A DNA stretch of 64,000 nt from Acanthosepion lycidas (GCA_963932145.1 OZ010578.1:24209153-24273152), one strand, 5' to 3'. Counted from the first letter of the stretch, positions 1 through 11,104 are shown. Made by a program: numbers and translations. Notes: generated by a model not told the origin, from the letters alone.

Positions 1-540
1 CATTTAGATAAGGTCCTTCCTTTCTCTCTCACTCACTCACTCTCACACACCTTTCTACTATTTACAGTGTGGTAGGTTTTTTTTCTTTCTCTCTTTGATA
101 AACTTAAGGCATACAAAAAAAAATCAAGAAGAGGAAACTTTCATTGTCTTATGATTATCTACCTTTTCATTTCAACAAGCATAGTTATCATGTCAACCAT
201 TGTACTCTAAGGCTTTCTTTACGTTTCTGTTGTACTCAGTAAGCTTATGAGAATTTTTAATCAAACACTTTATTCAATTCATGAGTGTAAAATTAATCTT
301 ATTCTGATCACCGTGCTCATATTAACTGTTCAACTTTTTGTCGCTTATCTGTTTCTTCCACTGAATTAAAGTATATGACTTTTTCAAGCCTACCAGATAC
401 AGGAATTGAAAACACAACTGCCACAAATCAGATAAGTTTTAAACAACGGGGGTTTAATTCATTCATTCATTTATCACTTGGAAAGCTGAATGTGAACAAT
501 CTACTCCTTGAATTGGATAAAAAGCCCAGTTCAAAATTCC
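1..540. other. Unassigned AT-rich sequence
   Basis: Short CA/TC-rich tracts at the left edge, then ordinary AT-rich DNA. An open frame at 375-617 (80 codons) has no recognisable motif and runs into the repeat that follows. I see no supported gene. Confidence 0.5.
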
Positions 541-742
541 AAAAAACTTACAGAATACTGACAACTGAAGAAGGCCAGCGGGTACAATGGCCGAAACATT
601 GCAAGTATAGCGAGTAGCGAGTATCAAAAGTTATATAATAATGATAAATTCCTCTCATAAATTCTAAGATAAACTGGATTGCACCAATCCACAAAGTGCT
701 GAAGACCCTCCTGTCTTTGAGATTCTGTTTATTAGCTGAGGA
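541..742 (+). repeat. Penelope-associated dispersed repeat with hammerhead-like core
   Basis: CTGAAGA at 565-571, a GGCC/GGCC stem, then GAAAC at 593-597. The same arrangement recurs near 5427, 29085 and 44179, where flanking sequence is shared too. The copy at 29 kb lies just downstream of a Penelope-like GIY-YIG domain, so I infer these are tails of that element type. The end of this stretch (about 675-742) is a diverged direct repeat of 1264-1340, on the other side of a LINE fragment. Confidence 0.45.
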
Positions 743-794
743 TTTGAACATGTAAGACCCCTCCCCATTTGCATTTAATATTGCTGATTTGGTA

Positions 795-1262
795 TTTCTA
801 TGTATCTAGAGATTCTTGACAAAGTCCAAAGAAGAATCTGCAATGTTATTGGTCCTAACCTATCATCTGGGCTTCAATCACTTTTCTTCTGTTGTAATGT
901 AGAATCCCTGTGGCTTTTCTATAAATGTCTTTGTGGTAATTATTCTGATGAGTTTTCCTCTGGTACCTTGACTTCACAAATTTAAGTACAGTACTAGATT
1001 GGTGGATAGGTTCCATAATTTCACTGTTGTAACTGAAAGTTCTTTGGCAATAGTTTCTTGACACACACACTTCTCACTTGTGAACTTTCTTCTGGCTTAC
1101 TACTATAATCTTCAAAAATTTAAATGCAATGTCACTTGTCAACTTCTGTCTAATTAAATCCTGTTCTTTTTACTGTTTTCCTTGTTTCTTTCTCTCAGTA
1201 ATCCCTTGCATCCTAATGGCTTTATTGCCTTGTTTTAGTTGAAATATTAAAAAAAAAAAAAA
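795..1262 (+). mobile_element. LINE family A, 3' end with poly(A)
   Basis: Truncated non-LTR retrotransposon. The translation around 800-985 contains LDKVQRRICNVIGP and LFYKCLCGNYSDEF, the C-terminal part of a reverse-transcriptase ORF. This part recurs in the window in the form LFYKYFHGNCS..EL...RTSRLWNSLP. The 3' end, with a conserved phrase encoding about ALLPCFS and an A-run at 1249-1262, matches the other family A tails. The reading frame is interrupted, so it is a dead 5'-truncated copy. By its ORF it resembles CR1/Jockey-type LINEs (inference). Confidence 0.75.
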
Positions 1263-1344
1263 ACTGTATTGTGCCAATCTACAAAGCATGGAAGAGCTGC
1301 CTGACTTGAAAATAAACCTTTGAAATTCTGTGTATCAACCAAAC

Positions 1345-1950
1345 ACGGATCTGTAGCAGAACTAGCTTTCTAATAAACTGAATATAAAGTAAAAGTCTTC
1401 TGCTTTCAGGTTTAGTAATTTTATTGAAATCATGGAAAGCTGAAGAAAACAAGATCAACATCCAGAAATAATATGTTAAAAATCTACCTGGATCCATTTT
1501 CAGAGAGTACAACTTTAACTGTACTCTTTATTGCAGCATCAAGTGGGGCACCACCAGGAATGACTTCATAGTCTAGATCCCATTCACAAACTGGCAATAC
1601 AGTAGCCCCTGATACTATACACCTGCTGATGAGGTAGCCTCCTTAATAGTTACTTATTACTCTGACTATCAGGTGGATAATGCCAACGCAGAAAATGTTA
1701 ACTTCAAGCATGATTAATGAAGAAAGAAACTATCCAAGAATGAAGGAAATAAAGATATATTACTCAAAGTGAACATGTGTCATCTACGAATAAAATCCAA
1801 GTAGCAGACCTCTTTGAGTCAGCATCCTCATAGCTAAGCAAAGTGTTAGGCATCGAGACAAGCTTGTTCGCATGTGAGGACTAAAAGACCCACTAAGAAA
1901 AAAGTGTGTTACAAAGGTTACTCAGGGGTGAATTTATATCCTTTCCTTCC
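1345..1950. other. Unassigned
   Basis: No reading frame or repeat that I recognise. Open frames of up to 77 codons lack motifs. Confidence 0.4.
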
Positions 1951-1954
1951 ATTG

Positions 1955-2180
1955 AGTTGATATCCCCTACTCACAATAGGGAGAATTCTTCTATGTGCTG
2001 TGTCCCTTTAGGATATAGGCAATCACGGCTCTCCACAATTTCTTGTCCTTTGTAGCTCTTAATAAGTTTTGTCTTTTTGTTATCACTCCTAAACACTTTT
2101 CCTCCATCCATTTACACAAGCTCACCAAATAGAGGATAAGGAATGCAAAAGCCAACAAAGGGTTCACTTGGTACATATAA
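1955..2180 (-). mobile_element. LINE family C, extreme C-terminus
   Basis: Minus-strand translation reads SLCKWMEEK...KRQNLLRATKDKKLWRAV...LKGHST then stop. This is the end of a LINE reverse-transcriptase ORF that recurs at 24.1, 26.2, 43.1 and 60.2 kb (plus strand) and 11.1, 24.8, 49.7 and 55.4 kb (minus strand). Only the tail is present, typical of 5' truncation. Confidence 0.75.
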
Positions 2181-2465
2181 GAATAATTATCATATAAAGT
2201 TCTAACTTTATATAATCATCGTAATGATTCTGACATACAATAAACAAATCACATCATCCCCATATTAACATTTTCCTTCAATATTCTCACCTCTGTATTG
2301 AGTGGCTCTTAGGCCTTATATTGGATGAACATTAGTATAAAAGAAAAAGACAAAAAAATGTGTATGTAAATGAAAGGAAACAGGGAATACAAACTATTTC
2401 CTCCCATTATCAAATTTGAAAAAAATTAAAGAAATATACAAAATACAAATAAAATAATAGAAAAT

Positions 2466-3045
2466 GAACAGAGGTCAGCTTGAGTTTTGTTGATTCAATG
2501 GCTTATGTTGGCAAATAATCCTAGCAAGACCCTTCAGTTCTTCAAGACAAAAAGTTAATCTGCTGGTAAAATAGGTGATCTCCTTATATCACTCTAGAAA
2601 GTATCAGACTCCTGCTTTGCTTTATCTTTATAAGAGTCAGATCAGATAAAAAAAAAATGGGTCTGATTGATTGATTCATTCATTTTCTGCAGGTTAACTC
2701 TTTGCAGATTATTTAAAGCCATATTTTTAAATCGTAAGAATTCTTTTTGGAGATAAAAATGGTTTAGAGATACAAGTTTTACAAATTATCCCATAGTTAG
2801 AGAAGAATATGAAAATTCATATACTTCCAAAGGGAATTTGAACATGAGTGAATATAACAAACCCAATGGGAATTGGAACTTGGCTCTCTGATTAATAATT
2901 CTGAGCCATTATCCATTACACCACCTGCACACCCAAACTTATAGCACTTGGTATTCCCAAGTGGTTACCCATCTAGGTACTGACCAGGCTCAACATTTCT
3001 TTGGTGATCATATGGGAACTGATTTCAATGTGATAAGCTCCCCAG
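2466..3045 (-). mobile_element. Chimeric 5S rRNA/tRNA SINE, longest copy
   Basis: Read on the minus strand, the head contains GGTCAGTACCTAGATGGG and a CACTTGGGAATACC-like box, matching the internal-promoter region of 5S rRNA. It is followed by a tRNA-Arg-like unit (GGTGGTGTAATGGATAATG as A box, a B-box-like AAGTTCCAATTCC). A body of about 350 bp follows. The body recurs at 62066-62485 with high similarity and, more diverged, at 22790-22930 and 54130-54330. The two pol III-type promoters in tandem are the notable feature. Confidence 0.7.
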
Positions 3046-3059
3046 AATGGAATATTGCT

Positions 3060-3530
3060 GTCATATATGAGCTGCTTCATTCTCTCTTTCCAGATTTGAC
3101 AGGAGTTCTATGTGGACTTGTGAGTGATAATTTATTCTCTACCCTGCAGCCCTTCTCCTACAGATGCAACATCACAAGCTTCTCACTTGTTATTATTTCC
3201 ATGGAATACATTCTGATGAGCAACATTCTATAGTTGCACCAGTTCAGACATTCACAGCTAAAACTCACTATGTTGAATATTCAGGGTTGAACAATCCTTA
3301 TTCCCTTCGTATTTCATTGGTAAAGAGGAGGTTCCATTCAGACAACTTCTTTCCAAGTGTGGCTGATTTGTAGAACAGAAGCCCAAGAGGATGTTTCACT
3401 GATCACTACAATCTTAAACTGTTCAGGTCTAGGGTCAAGTATTATCTATCCTACTAATCTACACTCTTTACTTCCTCCTCTTACATGCATAAAACTACGT
3501 CATTCAGTAATCCTCTACCTTGATTGGCTC
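3060..3530 (+). mobile_element. LINE family B, RT C-terminus
   Basis: Translation gives SIVAPVQTFTAKTHYVEY, then RRFHSDNFFPSVADLW, then PRGCFTDHYNLKLFRSRVKYYL, with at least two frame changes. This is the C-terminal region of a non-LTR reverse-transcriptase ORF, a sister of family A, also seen at 36.4, 50.7 and 62.9 kb. Dead 5'-truncated copy. Confidence 0.7.
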
Positions 3531-3664
3531 TTGGGCCTTGTGTAAGGCAAAATTCTAACTTAGACCATTTTCATATAACCCATAAATCATGTGTATACAA
3601 TAAATAAATATGTTAATTTACTTAAATAAAAAATAAAATGATTGTATTTGAATCGGGGGGGGGG

Positions 3665-3995
3665 AGGCAAAACCTCTCAGTAATAGATAGTGGCTCAAAT
3701 TTAGAAATCAGAGAGCTGAGTTCGAATTCTAGTAGAGTTTATTGCATTCACTTTCATGCAGATATGCTTGGGAAATGTCTCTGTCTGTTTCTTTTCTCTC
3801 TACTTAAATAGTATAGCAGACTGTGTTCTTTAGCCATGGTTGGTAACCAGTCTAAGAGAAGAACAACTCTGAATTCAATACCAGGTGAGCATGGGCATGG
3901 CATCTCCAATCAGTAAAAACCTGCTACTTGCTATGAGAACTACAGCATCAATGTCTAGTGTTCTGAAAGCTGCAACCCCTATACTCTCCAGGGGG
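3665..3995 (+). mobile_element. tRNA-derived SINE
   Basis: B-box-like GAGTTCGAATTC at about 3718, then the body shared with copies at 27.1 and 62.5 kb (CAGTCTAAGAGAAGAAC, GCATGGGCATGGCATC, CTGAAAGCTGCAA...CTCTCCAGGG). A G-run (about 3654-3664) precedes it, as at the 62.5-kb copy. The A-box region is degenerate. Confidence 0.65.
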
Positions 3996-4062
3996 TGGGG
4001 GTCTATGGGACTTGAGTGAATGTTATTGGTTTTTACCACTGCTCTCTCACCATTTGTTTAGT

Positions 4063-4110
4063 TATTATTATTATTATTATTATTATAATTATTATTTTTA
4101 TTTTTATTTT
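4063..4110. repeat. (TTA)n microsatellite
   Basis: About 14 ATT/TTA units grading into TTTTA repeats. Confidence 0.9.
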
Positions 4111-4214
4111 CTTTGCTTTCTGGTGTTTACACATTTCTTTCCGGGTCCCACCCAGGGACCTAAGGTTAGAAATGGCATCATGACACTTTTCACTGAAAAA
4201 AAAAAAAAAAATTA

Positions 4215-4750
4215 AAAAAAATAAAATAAAGATTACATAGATAAAGCCCTTTGTAAAGTGTGGGCTGTACTTGTCAGAACAATTTTTTGTATCTCCTTGA
4301 GGCATGGGCTTCCAGGAATCCCTGCAATTAGTCTACTGGAATCTTTTCCAACCATTTCTAGGGCTCCAACTACAACAGGGATTGTTGATGTTCCCATATA
4401 CCACATTTTCGAGACTTCTATTTCAAGGTCCTTGTATTTTGACAGCTTTTTGAATATCTTCAAAGATACATTGCAGTCAGCAGGGACTGCCATATCAATA
4501 AGGAGGCACCTTTTTGTTTGTGGTCTTTAATAACAATATCTGGGCACTTGGCCTTGATTGTTCTGTCAGTGTGAATTGTGTAGTCTCATAGAATTGTAAC
4601 AGGTCCTATCTCCGTAACCGGGTCTGGGTGGTGTTGATACCAGTTTCTTTCAGTTTCCTTCCCGTAGAAGTTGCAGATTTTCCAGTGCAGATATTGGCCC
4701 ACTCTGTCATGTCGGGTTTTATATTCAGTGGGTGCCAACATCGTGCACAT
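4215..4750 (-). mobile_element. LINE family D, C-terminal endonuclease-like region
   Basis: Minus-strand translation shows [20 protein letters not shown], then DMAVPAD, then [23 protein letters not shown] and [17 protein letters not shown]. The spacing PD...ID resembles the PD-(D/E)XK restriction-like endonuclease found at the C-terminus of some LINEs. The IPVVVGAL and TARILRK-type tail is widespread in animal LINE remnants. Only the end is present, with an in-frame stop in the upstream part. The downstream (left) end is an A/T-rich tail. Assignment to an RLE-type LINE is inference. Confidence 0.65.
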
Positions 4751-5400
4751 TATTATTATTATTATTATTTACTTTGCGCTGCTGCTGATGGTAGAGAAAA
4801 TAATTTATCAATTCCTGTTTAACAAAATCAAGAAAAAGAAAACGTCAATGGGGGTTTCTAGTGGCCAAGTATTAATTAATATAAGTGTATACAGACAACA
4901 TAAAGATACTAATTAATTTTGCTATAAAAATGCACTGAAAAAGCAAGAAAGACGATTGTCAGTAGGCAGAAATTAATTAAGGTTAAAAATTGAAGTGTTA
5001 CTGACAGGATTGTGCTATTCAATGGGAAATCTAAAACGTTATGGAAGAGAAATGCGTTTTTTTTTTTTTTAGTTTATTTATATATATTCTTTTTCTTTTT
5101 TAAATCGTACTTCCATTAACCAAAGCTTTTTAATTTTAATCCACCAAGACAATGATCGACAGAGAATTCAGGTTTTAGCGAATTTGGTAGTAAAGTAAGA
5201 GGGTTCAATCCTCGGTCCAGATAGTACGGATATATTCAATCAATAATGTTTTAGCTCTCTAGCAATAACTGAGCAGTGAAGAAGAGTAAAAAAAAAAAAA
5301 AATACGAGATATATCCTTAGCTAGAGAGGTATGGGGAGCGGAATGTGAACACCACCCCCACTGCATACACACCGTAAAAGGGTTCAGTTCGACATTCTCT
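4751..5400. other. Mostly unassigned; possible SINE fragment at 5180-5260
   Basis: An (ATT)n run at 4750-4770, then AT-rich DNA. At about 5205-5225 AGGGTTCAATCCTCG resembles a tRNA B box, so a decayed tRNA-derived SINE is possible. No gene is visible. Confidence 0.35.
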
Positions 5401-5419
5401 GAAGGTTACCCGTATCGAT

Positions 5420-5510
5420 AGTTACTTGAAGACGGCCAAAGGGAACAACGGTCGAAACGTTGTGATAATATAACAACAAAGATGAGGAGATTCGTTCGAA
5501 CGTAAATAAA
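5420..5510 (+). repeat. Penelope-associated repeat, hammerhead-like core
   Basis: TTGAAGA (5426-5432), a GGCC...GGTC stem, then GAAAC (5453-5457) and CAACAAAGATGAGGA. It is collinear with the copies at 565, 29.1 and 44.2 kb, although stem II differs by a G-U-type change. Confidence 0.45.
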
Positions 5511-5540
5511 ATTTAAAAACAATGATATATATATCACCTC

Positions 5541-6720
5541 AATCCAGAAATTAAAAACAGAAAAAAAAGTTACTAATAAAAAAAATAAGATAAAATAAGG
5601 GTGGCAAAAAAAAGTAAACTAAAATTGTCAAATGACAAAAGGTAAAAAAAGTGACAGATGACATCCCCGCCTCCAGAATGTCAGAAATCTGGATAGAGTT
5701 GTGTTGTCAACACCAGAAAGGCGACAAGTGGCACTATTTTGAAATAGAATTTTAAATAATAACAATAAAAAAAATAAACTGTCATTTTTTTTTTGTTTAT
5801 TTTTTAAGTTAACCATGAAAAAAAAAAAGAAAAAATACAATCAAAAAATCGTTGTTTTGCTTTTGATGAAAAGAAGCTTTCTACCGCATATTTGGTATAA
5901 TTGAAATAATAAACCGTAATTTGAGAGCATCACAATAAAAAATAATATAAAAATTCTTCGAAATAATTTACAGAAAAATGAGAAACATAATTCAAAACAT
6001 GTGTGTAGTTTTTTTTTAATTGGTAATTTTTAGCTGAAAATAAAAACCTAAAAAAAAAAAAAAAAACAGAACGGTGCGTGTGTGTTTAATTAATAAAATA
6101 ACATTTATTTGTTGTGGTTATTGTTTTGTTTTTTTTTCTTTTTCCTCTGAACAGATTTTGTTTTTTTACGCTAACAAACAAAAAGTGATTGGGGTCATTT
6201 TAATAAAGTTGACAATTAAAAAAAAATCTTTTTATAAAAAATAGAAAGATGAGGTAAAAAAGCGCTTCTAGGAAAATCGCTCGTCACCAGACAGACTTTC
6301 TTTCTATGTTTTTTAAATCATTTTAGTAACAAAATAAACAAGGTTGAGGTTTATTATTATTATTTATCATCATTTATTGGAGCAGACACCGAATTTTCAA
6401 ACCCGTTGTAGTATCTGATCTGACAGCTTTCACTTTTAAGCTCAAAAATGATAGCAAATCTGGTGGAGTTGGAAAAGTAACACACACACACACACAAAAT
6501 ATAAAAATAAAGGCATTGCGATCACATTTTTTCAACTTATTTTATTTTTATTTATTTTTTTTCATAGAAAAGCAGTTCGGATCATCACACGAATTTAAAT
6601 TTTATAAAAGTTAATGATGGTAGGGGTAGGGCAGTTTGCTAAACTAAAAAAATCATTATAAATTTTAGAATTATCAAAATTGCCCCCCTCCCCCGCTCAG
6701 GTAACCCAAAACAAAATATC
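5541..6720. other. AT-rich sequence without recognisable elements
   Basis: Many A and T homopolymers and a short (CA)n at 6480-6496. No transposon or coding signal. If the exon at 8887-8971 is real, this would be intronic on the minus strand. Confidence 0.4.
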
Positions 6721-6721
6721 T

Positions 6722-6823
6722 TTAGGTTGGTGCAAAAATAATGACGCAATAATGTCGTTTTTTGACGTATTTTTTAACGTCAAAAAACGACATTATTACG
6801 TCATTATTTTTGCACCAACCTAA
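6722..6823. mobile_element. Palindromic mariner MITE, copy 1 (102 bp)
   Basis: Starts TTAGGTTGGTGCAAAAATAA and ends with its inverse complement. The arms are near-perfect inverted repeats around a short centre. A 3' TA is present; the 5' target base pair is altered (CT). Confidence 0.9.
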
Positions 6824-8880
6824 TACCACGTGAATCTTAAAATGTAAAAATTTAAAAAAATTAAAATTTGTAAAGTGTTTTTTTTTTTTAACACACCAGA
6901 TGAATTCTTTCACCCACCACCCTCAACACACACCAAAAAAATATTTTTTAAATTTTATGAAGTCACGTCGTATGAGATTCCATAAGGAGCTAGAGATCAA
7001 TTTTATAATTAATTTATATCGGCAACTGGACTCCCTAAAGTTTTATAATTTTTTTTTTTATATTTAACATCTGGAGTGCTTAACACACACACACACACAC
7101 ACACGCGCGCACACACAAGAAAAAAAAGAATATTTCTGTGGTTAAAAAGAAACAAAAAAGTCCATCGCAAATCTTCTTAATAATAAATTATTATTACATC
7201 AATTTGAGCTATAATCCTTTTCTCATAATTTATTTAATAATGTTTTTGTTTGTTTGTTTTTTTTCTCAGACCCCCAGAATACTTCTTTTCACTCCCTGAA
7301 AATACTAATTGTATTGATTTTTACTTTTTTACCTATTGGAATGTGTGACTGATAAACAGTAAACAATATAAACAATATTGTTTATGTTTTTTACTAAACA
7401 AACGAAACTTTGCTGTGTGTGTGCGTATGTGTTTAAATCGTTCCTCCAACAAAGACTATTTTAAAAGAAATTCTCAATTTACGACTGATTAGACAAATGC
7501 GAGATAACGTGTTTAAATATTGGAATCGGAAGCTTGTAAAATCGGAAAATCCGAAAAACGTACGTGACTGTCAATCAGCCTTCCTTATTCAAATCAGAGA
7601 AGTGTGGAAAGCTGAGCTTAGAGATCAGAACTTTTTTTTTTTTTTTTACCACTGATCCAAATTCAAGAAAATGTAAATAGAAATCAAAACAGAAGGAAAA
7701 AAACGACTATTTTGGTAGCTTAGTAGTCGTAGTAGTAGTCGGACCCTCGAGTGTGGGTAGGATGATGGAGTATGACTGTGTACTGTAAACAGATATGATG
7801 GATCAGTTATCCAGGTTAGAAATCACTAAGAGTTCTTTCTTTTTAAAACCTTCCCCTTTTAAATAGAAACGAGTATCACAAATTAATTTCAATTTTTGTT
7901 ATTCAGAGAGGGTGGGGATTTCATGCCTTTTGTTTTTTTTTGTTTTTTTTTTAAGCATGAAAAATTGAAAAAAAAAAAAACAATGACATAAAATTTAATT
8001 TACTGTGGGTGGATTTTGTTGACGAACGAAAAATGTTGCCTTGTTTTTTGTTGTGGAAATAAAAACCCCAGGTACTTGTTAAAAAAGAAAGAAAAATATA
8101 AACTTGAGGAATTATTTGGATTATTAAAATTTTAAAATTATTAATTTTTATTTACAGTATTTTCCGAACATAGCAAATATAACTGAAAACGTTTTAAGAT
8201 CGGGGAAAAACGATCGTTTTTCTGTTAATTAATTGCCAATAATAACTGAATTGTATATTTACTGGAAAAATATTAGATTTCTGGGTTTCTGCTGTCGAAG
8301 TCCGTAAGTTGTTCCGTCTAAAAAGCTGAGTATTTTTATTTTCCCAGCACGGATTTTTCTTGAAAGTAAAAGTTTTATTTTTAAGGAATTTTAAAAAAAT
8401 AATCAAAGTATAAAAATAAAATAATCATGCTAATCATCAAGTTTCAATTGTTGCAACTAAAACACTGAATAAAAATACAGGAAAAAAACAATGTAATGAA
8501 CAAAAAAAATCAAAATCTAATGATTTTTGAAAGAGAAAAATAAAAATGCTACTTAAATAAATTGTCAATATAAGTGAGTTTCTGGTCATATATTTGCAAA
8601 CACGAAAACAACACATGGAAAAGTTGTTACTGTGTGTAATTCAAAGACTCACATGTTAATTCTGCGATTTTTAGTTTATTTTTTTTTAGAAACTAAAAAA
8701 TACGCTACTTTCAAATGACTACACTACACTACAGTAACAATAAGAACTAGTGTACAAAAAAAAAAAAAAAAAAAAAAACAGAAATAAATGAATACAAAAA
8801 AAAATCTAAAGATATAAAACACTAATTTTAAATCAAAATCTGAAATAGAATTAAAAAAATAAACACAGAAAAAGAAGGAA
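6824..8880. other. AT-rich sequence, putative intron
   Basis: Contains (CA)n at 7083-7117, long A/T runs and no recognisable transposon. The lack of elements contrasts with the rest of the window. It would be first-intron sequence of the gene whose exon lies at 8887-8971 (inference). Confidence 0.35.
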
Positions 8881-8886
8881 ACTTAC

Positions 8887-8971
8887 CATCATTTTTTTTC
8901 TTGCCCAAATCTTTATTTGGGCAAGAAATATAAGTGGTACTATCAGCAGTTGAAGAGGTAGAAGTTCTCAT
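8887..8971 (-). CDS. Putative first coding exon of an unidentified host gene
   Basis: Minus-strand ATG at 8971-8969 follows an in-frame TGA nine bases upstream and has a purine at -3. It opens 28 codons, MRTSTSSTADSTTYISCPNK then DLGKKKND. The exon ends in a split codon (phase 1) at a strong donor, G|GTAAGTTT, at 8886-8879. The peptide is Ser/Thr-rich, then lysine-rich, with no domain I recognise. About 70 bases upstream begins a CpG-rich patch with a GC box and an E-box, as expected of a promoter. The exon is too short to appear among long open frames. I found no second exon in the window; the gene would continue to the left. A chance ATG plus donor cannot be excluded. Confidence 0.45.
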
Positions 8972-9040
8972 CTTTGATCAGACTCCTAATTTGCTTCCTA
9001 GATTAATAATTAAATAATGTAATTATTAACGTAATTAATT

Positions 9041-9193
9041 CTCGCTTCTTCACTCCGCGGAGGAAAGTCAAGCTTTGTTGTTGTTGTTGTTAGATGGAAA
9101 TTAAGAGTTTCTTCAGCTAAGTCACGTGACAAGACACCTGTCTCCGCCCCACGCTAGCCTGTTAACGCGCTTCGGTTCCCCGCCTCGGAAACG
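9041..9193 (-). promoter_or_regulatory. CpG-rich putative promoter
   Basis: Twelve CpG dinucleotides in about 150 bp, in surroundings where CpG is scarce. It holds CACGTG (9123-9128), a GC box CTCCGCCCC (9142-9150) and GC-rich sequence to 9193. It lies directly upstream of the minus-strand ATG exon. No clear TATA box is visible at a suitable distance. Confidence 0.45.
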
Positions 9194-9851
9194 CTAGACT
9201 TAGTACCACACAATTTACTATTAGTAACAAATGAATACTGTTTTATCATCATTGTTATTATTTTGAATATGTCTTCCTAAATATTAAATACTGACAATTC
9301 GGTTATGGAGATCTCAACAGTTAGGGCAGCAGGCTGGTGGTCGGAAGGTTTAATTAGCAAGATTCGCGAAAACGTACAACTACTATGATTTTTTACACTT
9401 AAGTTGTGGGTCTTTGTGGTCGTAGCAACGGATTGAAGATAAAAAAACAAAACAAAACAAAAAAGAAACAAGTTAAGTGTCAAATAGGCTGAGAATTCAT
9501 TTACTTAAAAAATCACCACACTACTACTACACTACACAGGCATCAGTTTCATTCATCATGATAATTTTTTTGTTTGATGTTTAACAAGAACTCTAGTATG
9601 CAGTTCTATAAAGTACCTGATCGGTGAGGTTCATGACTACAAATTCACTTTCTTACTACACCTCACGCGGGAAGAGAAAATCAAGAATTAAGCGAAGCGT
9701 TTTTTTTAAACCTCACCTATTATGCAATCAGTCTCGGAAGAATGACTCAGTACGACACACACACAGTAAATAAAAAAAAGTGTAAATTTTTTATTTCTTA
9801 CTACTAAATTAATATTTCCATATTTTCCAATTTATTAATTGCATTTTGTTA

Positions 9852-9890
<39 letters not shown>

Positions 9891-9955
9891 TATTTGCGGT
9901 GATGATTTTTAAAAATTTCGTCTTATCGTAAATTCAGTCAACTGTCGAAATATTT
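9194..9955. other. Unassigned; (ATT)n microsatellite at 9853-9892
   Basis: Upstream flank of the putative promoter. No gene or transposon recognised. It ends with an (ATT)n run of about 13 units. Confidence 0.4.
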
Positions 9956-9974
9956 TTTTTAGTTTTGTTTTGAA

Positions 9975-10537
9975 CAGAGAAAGTTTTAGAAAGAAAAAAG
10001 ACAGAGAAAAACAATGAAAGAGAAAATGAGAGGGAGAGAGAGAACTGGAAAGAGAAAGAGAGTGAGAGAAAAAGAGAAAAGGAAAGAGAACGAAAGGTAA
10101 AAACTAAAAGAAAACAGAATAAGACTAAGAGAGAAATAGAGAGAGGGAGAGAGAGAAAAGAAAAGGAAAGAGAGCGAAAGTTAAAAAAAGAAAATAGAAA
10201 AGGAGAGAAAAGAAAGCAAGAGAGACTAGAGAAAAAAAATAAAAATGAAGGAAGAACGAAAGAAAAACAGAAAAAGAAAGAAAAATAGAGGAAAAACAGG
10301 AAGAAAGAAAAATAAAAGAAAACTAAAAGAAAAAAAAAAGAAAATGAGTGAGAGCGAAAGAGCAGAGAGAAAGCACGAGAAAAGGAAAGAGAGCGCCACA
10401 TCAAAGCAAATAGAAAAAGAAAGCAAGGAAGAGAAACGAGAGTAAAAGCAAAAATAAAGGAAGAACGAAAGAAAAAGAAAATAGAAAGTAAATGAAAGAG
10501 AAGAAAGAGAAAAAGAAAGAAAGGAAAAAGAAAACTG

Positions 10538-10573
<36 letters not shown>

Positions 10574-10580
10574 AAAAAAT
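9975..10580 (+). repeat. Polypurine (GA/GAAA-rich) tract
   Basis: About 600 bp almost wholly A and G on the plus strand, with (GA)n at 10537-10575. The long minus-strand frames rich in F, S and L, and the plus-strand K/E/R-rich frames, are composition artefacts. Such strand-asymmetric tracts can form triplex DNA (established property of mirror-type polypurine tracts). Confidence 0.85.
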
Positions 10581-10734
10581 GAATGAACGAACGAATAAAC
10601 AAACATTACGAACATTCAAAAGGCGCTTAATGGAAAACCTCTTTCTTGACGACCACTACAACTGGGTTATAAAAAGCACGTGTTGGTAAGTGGGGTGGTA
10701 AAATGATAGAAACAAGATATGTAGATCAGAGTGA

Positions 10735-10893
10735 ATGGCAGGGGTGGGCGGACACCCAGGGAAAGATGGGGTGGTGCTGGAAGAGAGACTTGCAACAACA
10801 AAAGGAGCCTTGCAAAAAGTCAATGCTGCAGGTGTTTACTTAGAAGAAACTTCTTTTTCTTTCTGGAATTTTTATGTAAAGTTCCCCCACTAA
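10735..10893 (+). CDS. Short open frame of 52 codons, unidentified
   Basis: ATG at 10735 opens MAGVGGHPGKDGVVLEERLA, then TTKGALQKVNAAGVYLEETS and a short aromatic tail. The first 40 residues have protein-like composition and no low-complexity bias, unlike flanking frames. A donor-like G|GTAAGTG at 10685 lies 50 bases upstream. I recognise no family. It may be a host exon, a decayed element or chance. Confidence 0.15.
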   Translation: MAGVGGHPGKDGVVLEERLATTKGALQKVNAAGVYLEETSFSFWNFYVKFPH

Positions 10894-11104
10894 ATAGCCC
10901 CACCTGCGAATCAACACCCGATACCCGTATTTTTGAATTCCTCTCTTTAAAGAATCATTAGGAAAATCTTTGAAACAGACAATATTTATGAATTTTATTT
11001 TACACATTTTTGTTACCGAAAATAAGACTCTACAGTACACATACACGTACTCACACATATGCACAAACATAAATAAAAAACTAAGTTGTATCCAAATGAA
11101 ATAC

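Noticed and set aside
9934-10615. A 222-codon minus-strand frame
   Set aside because: Pure polypyrimidine translation opposite the GA tract.
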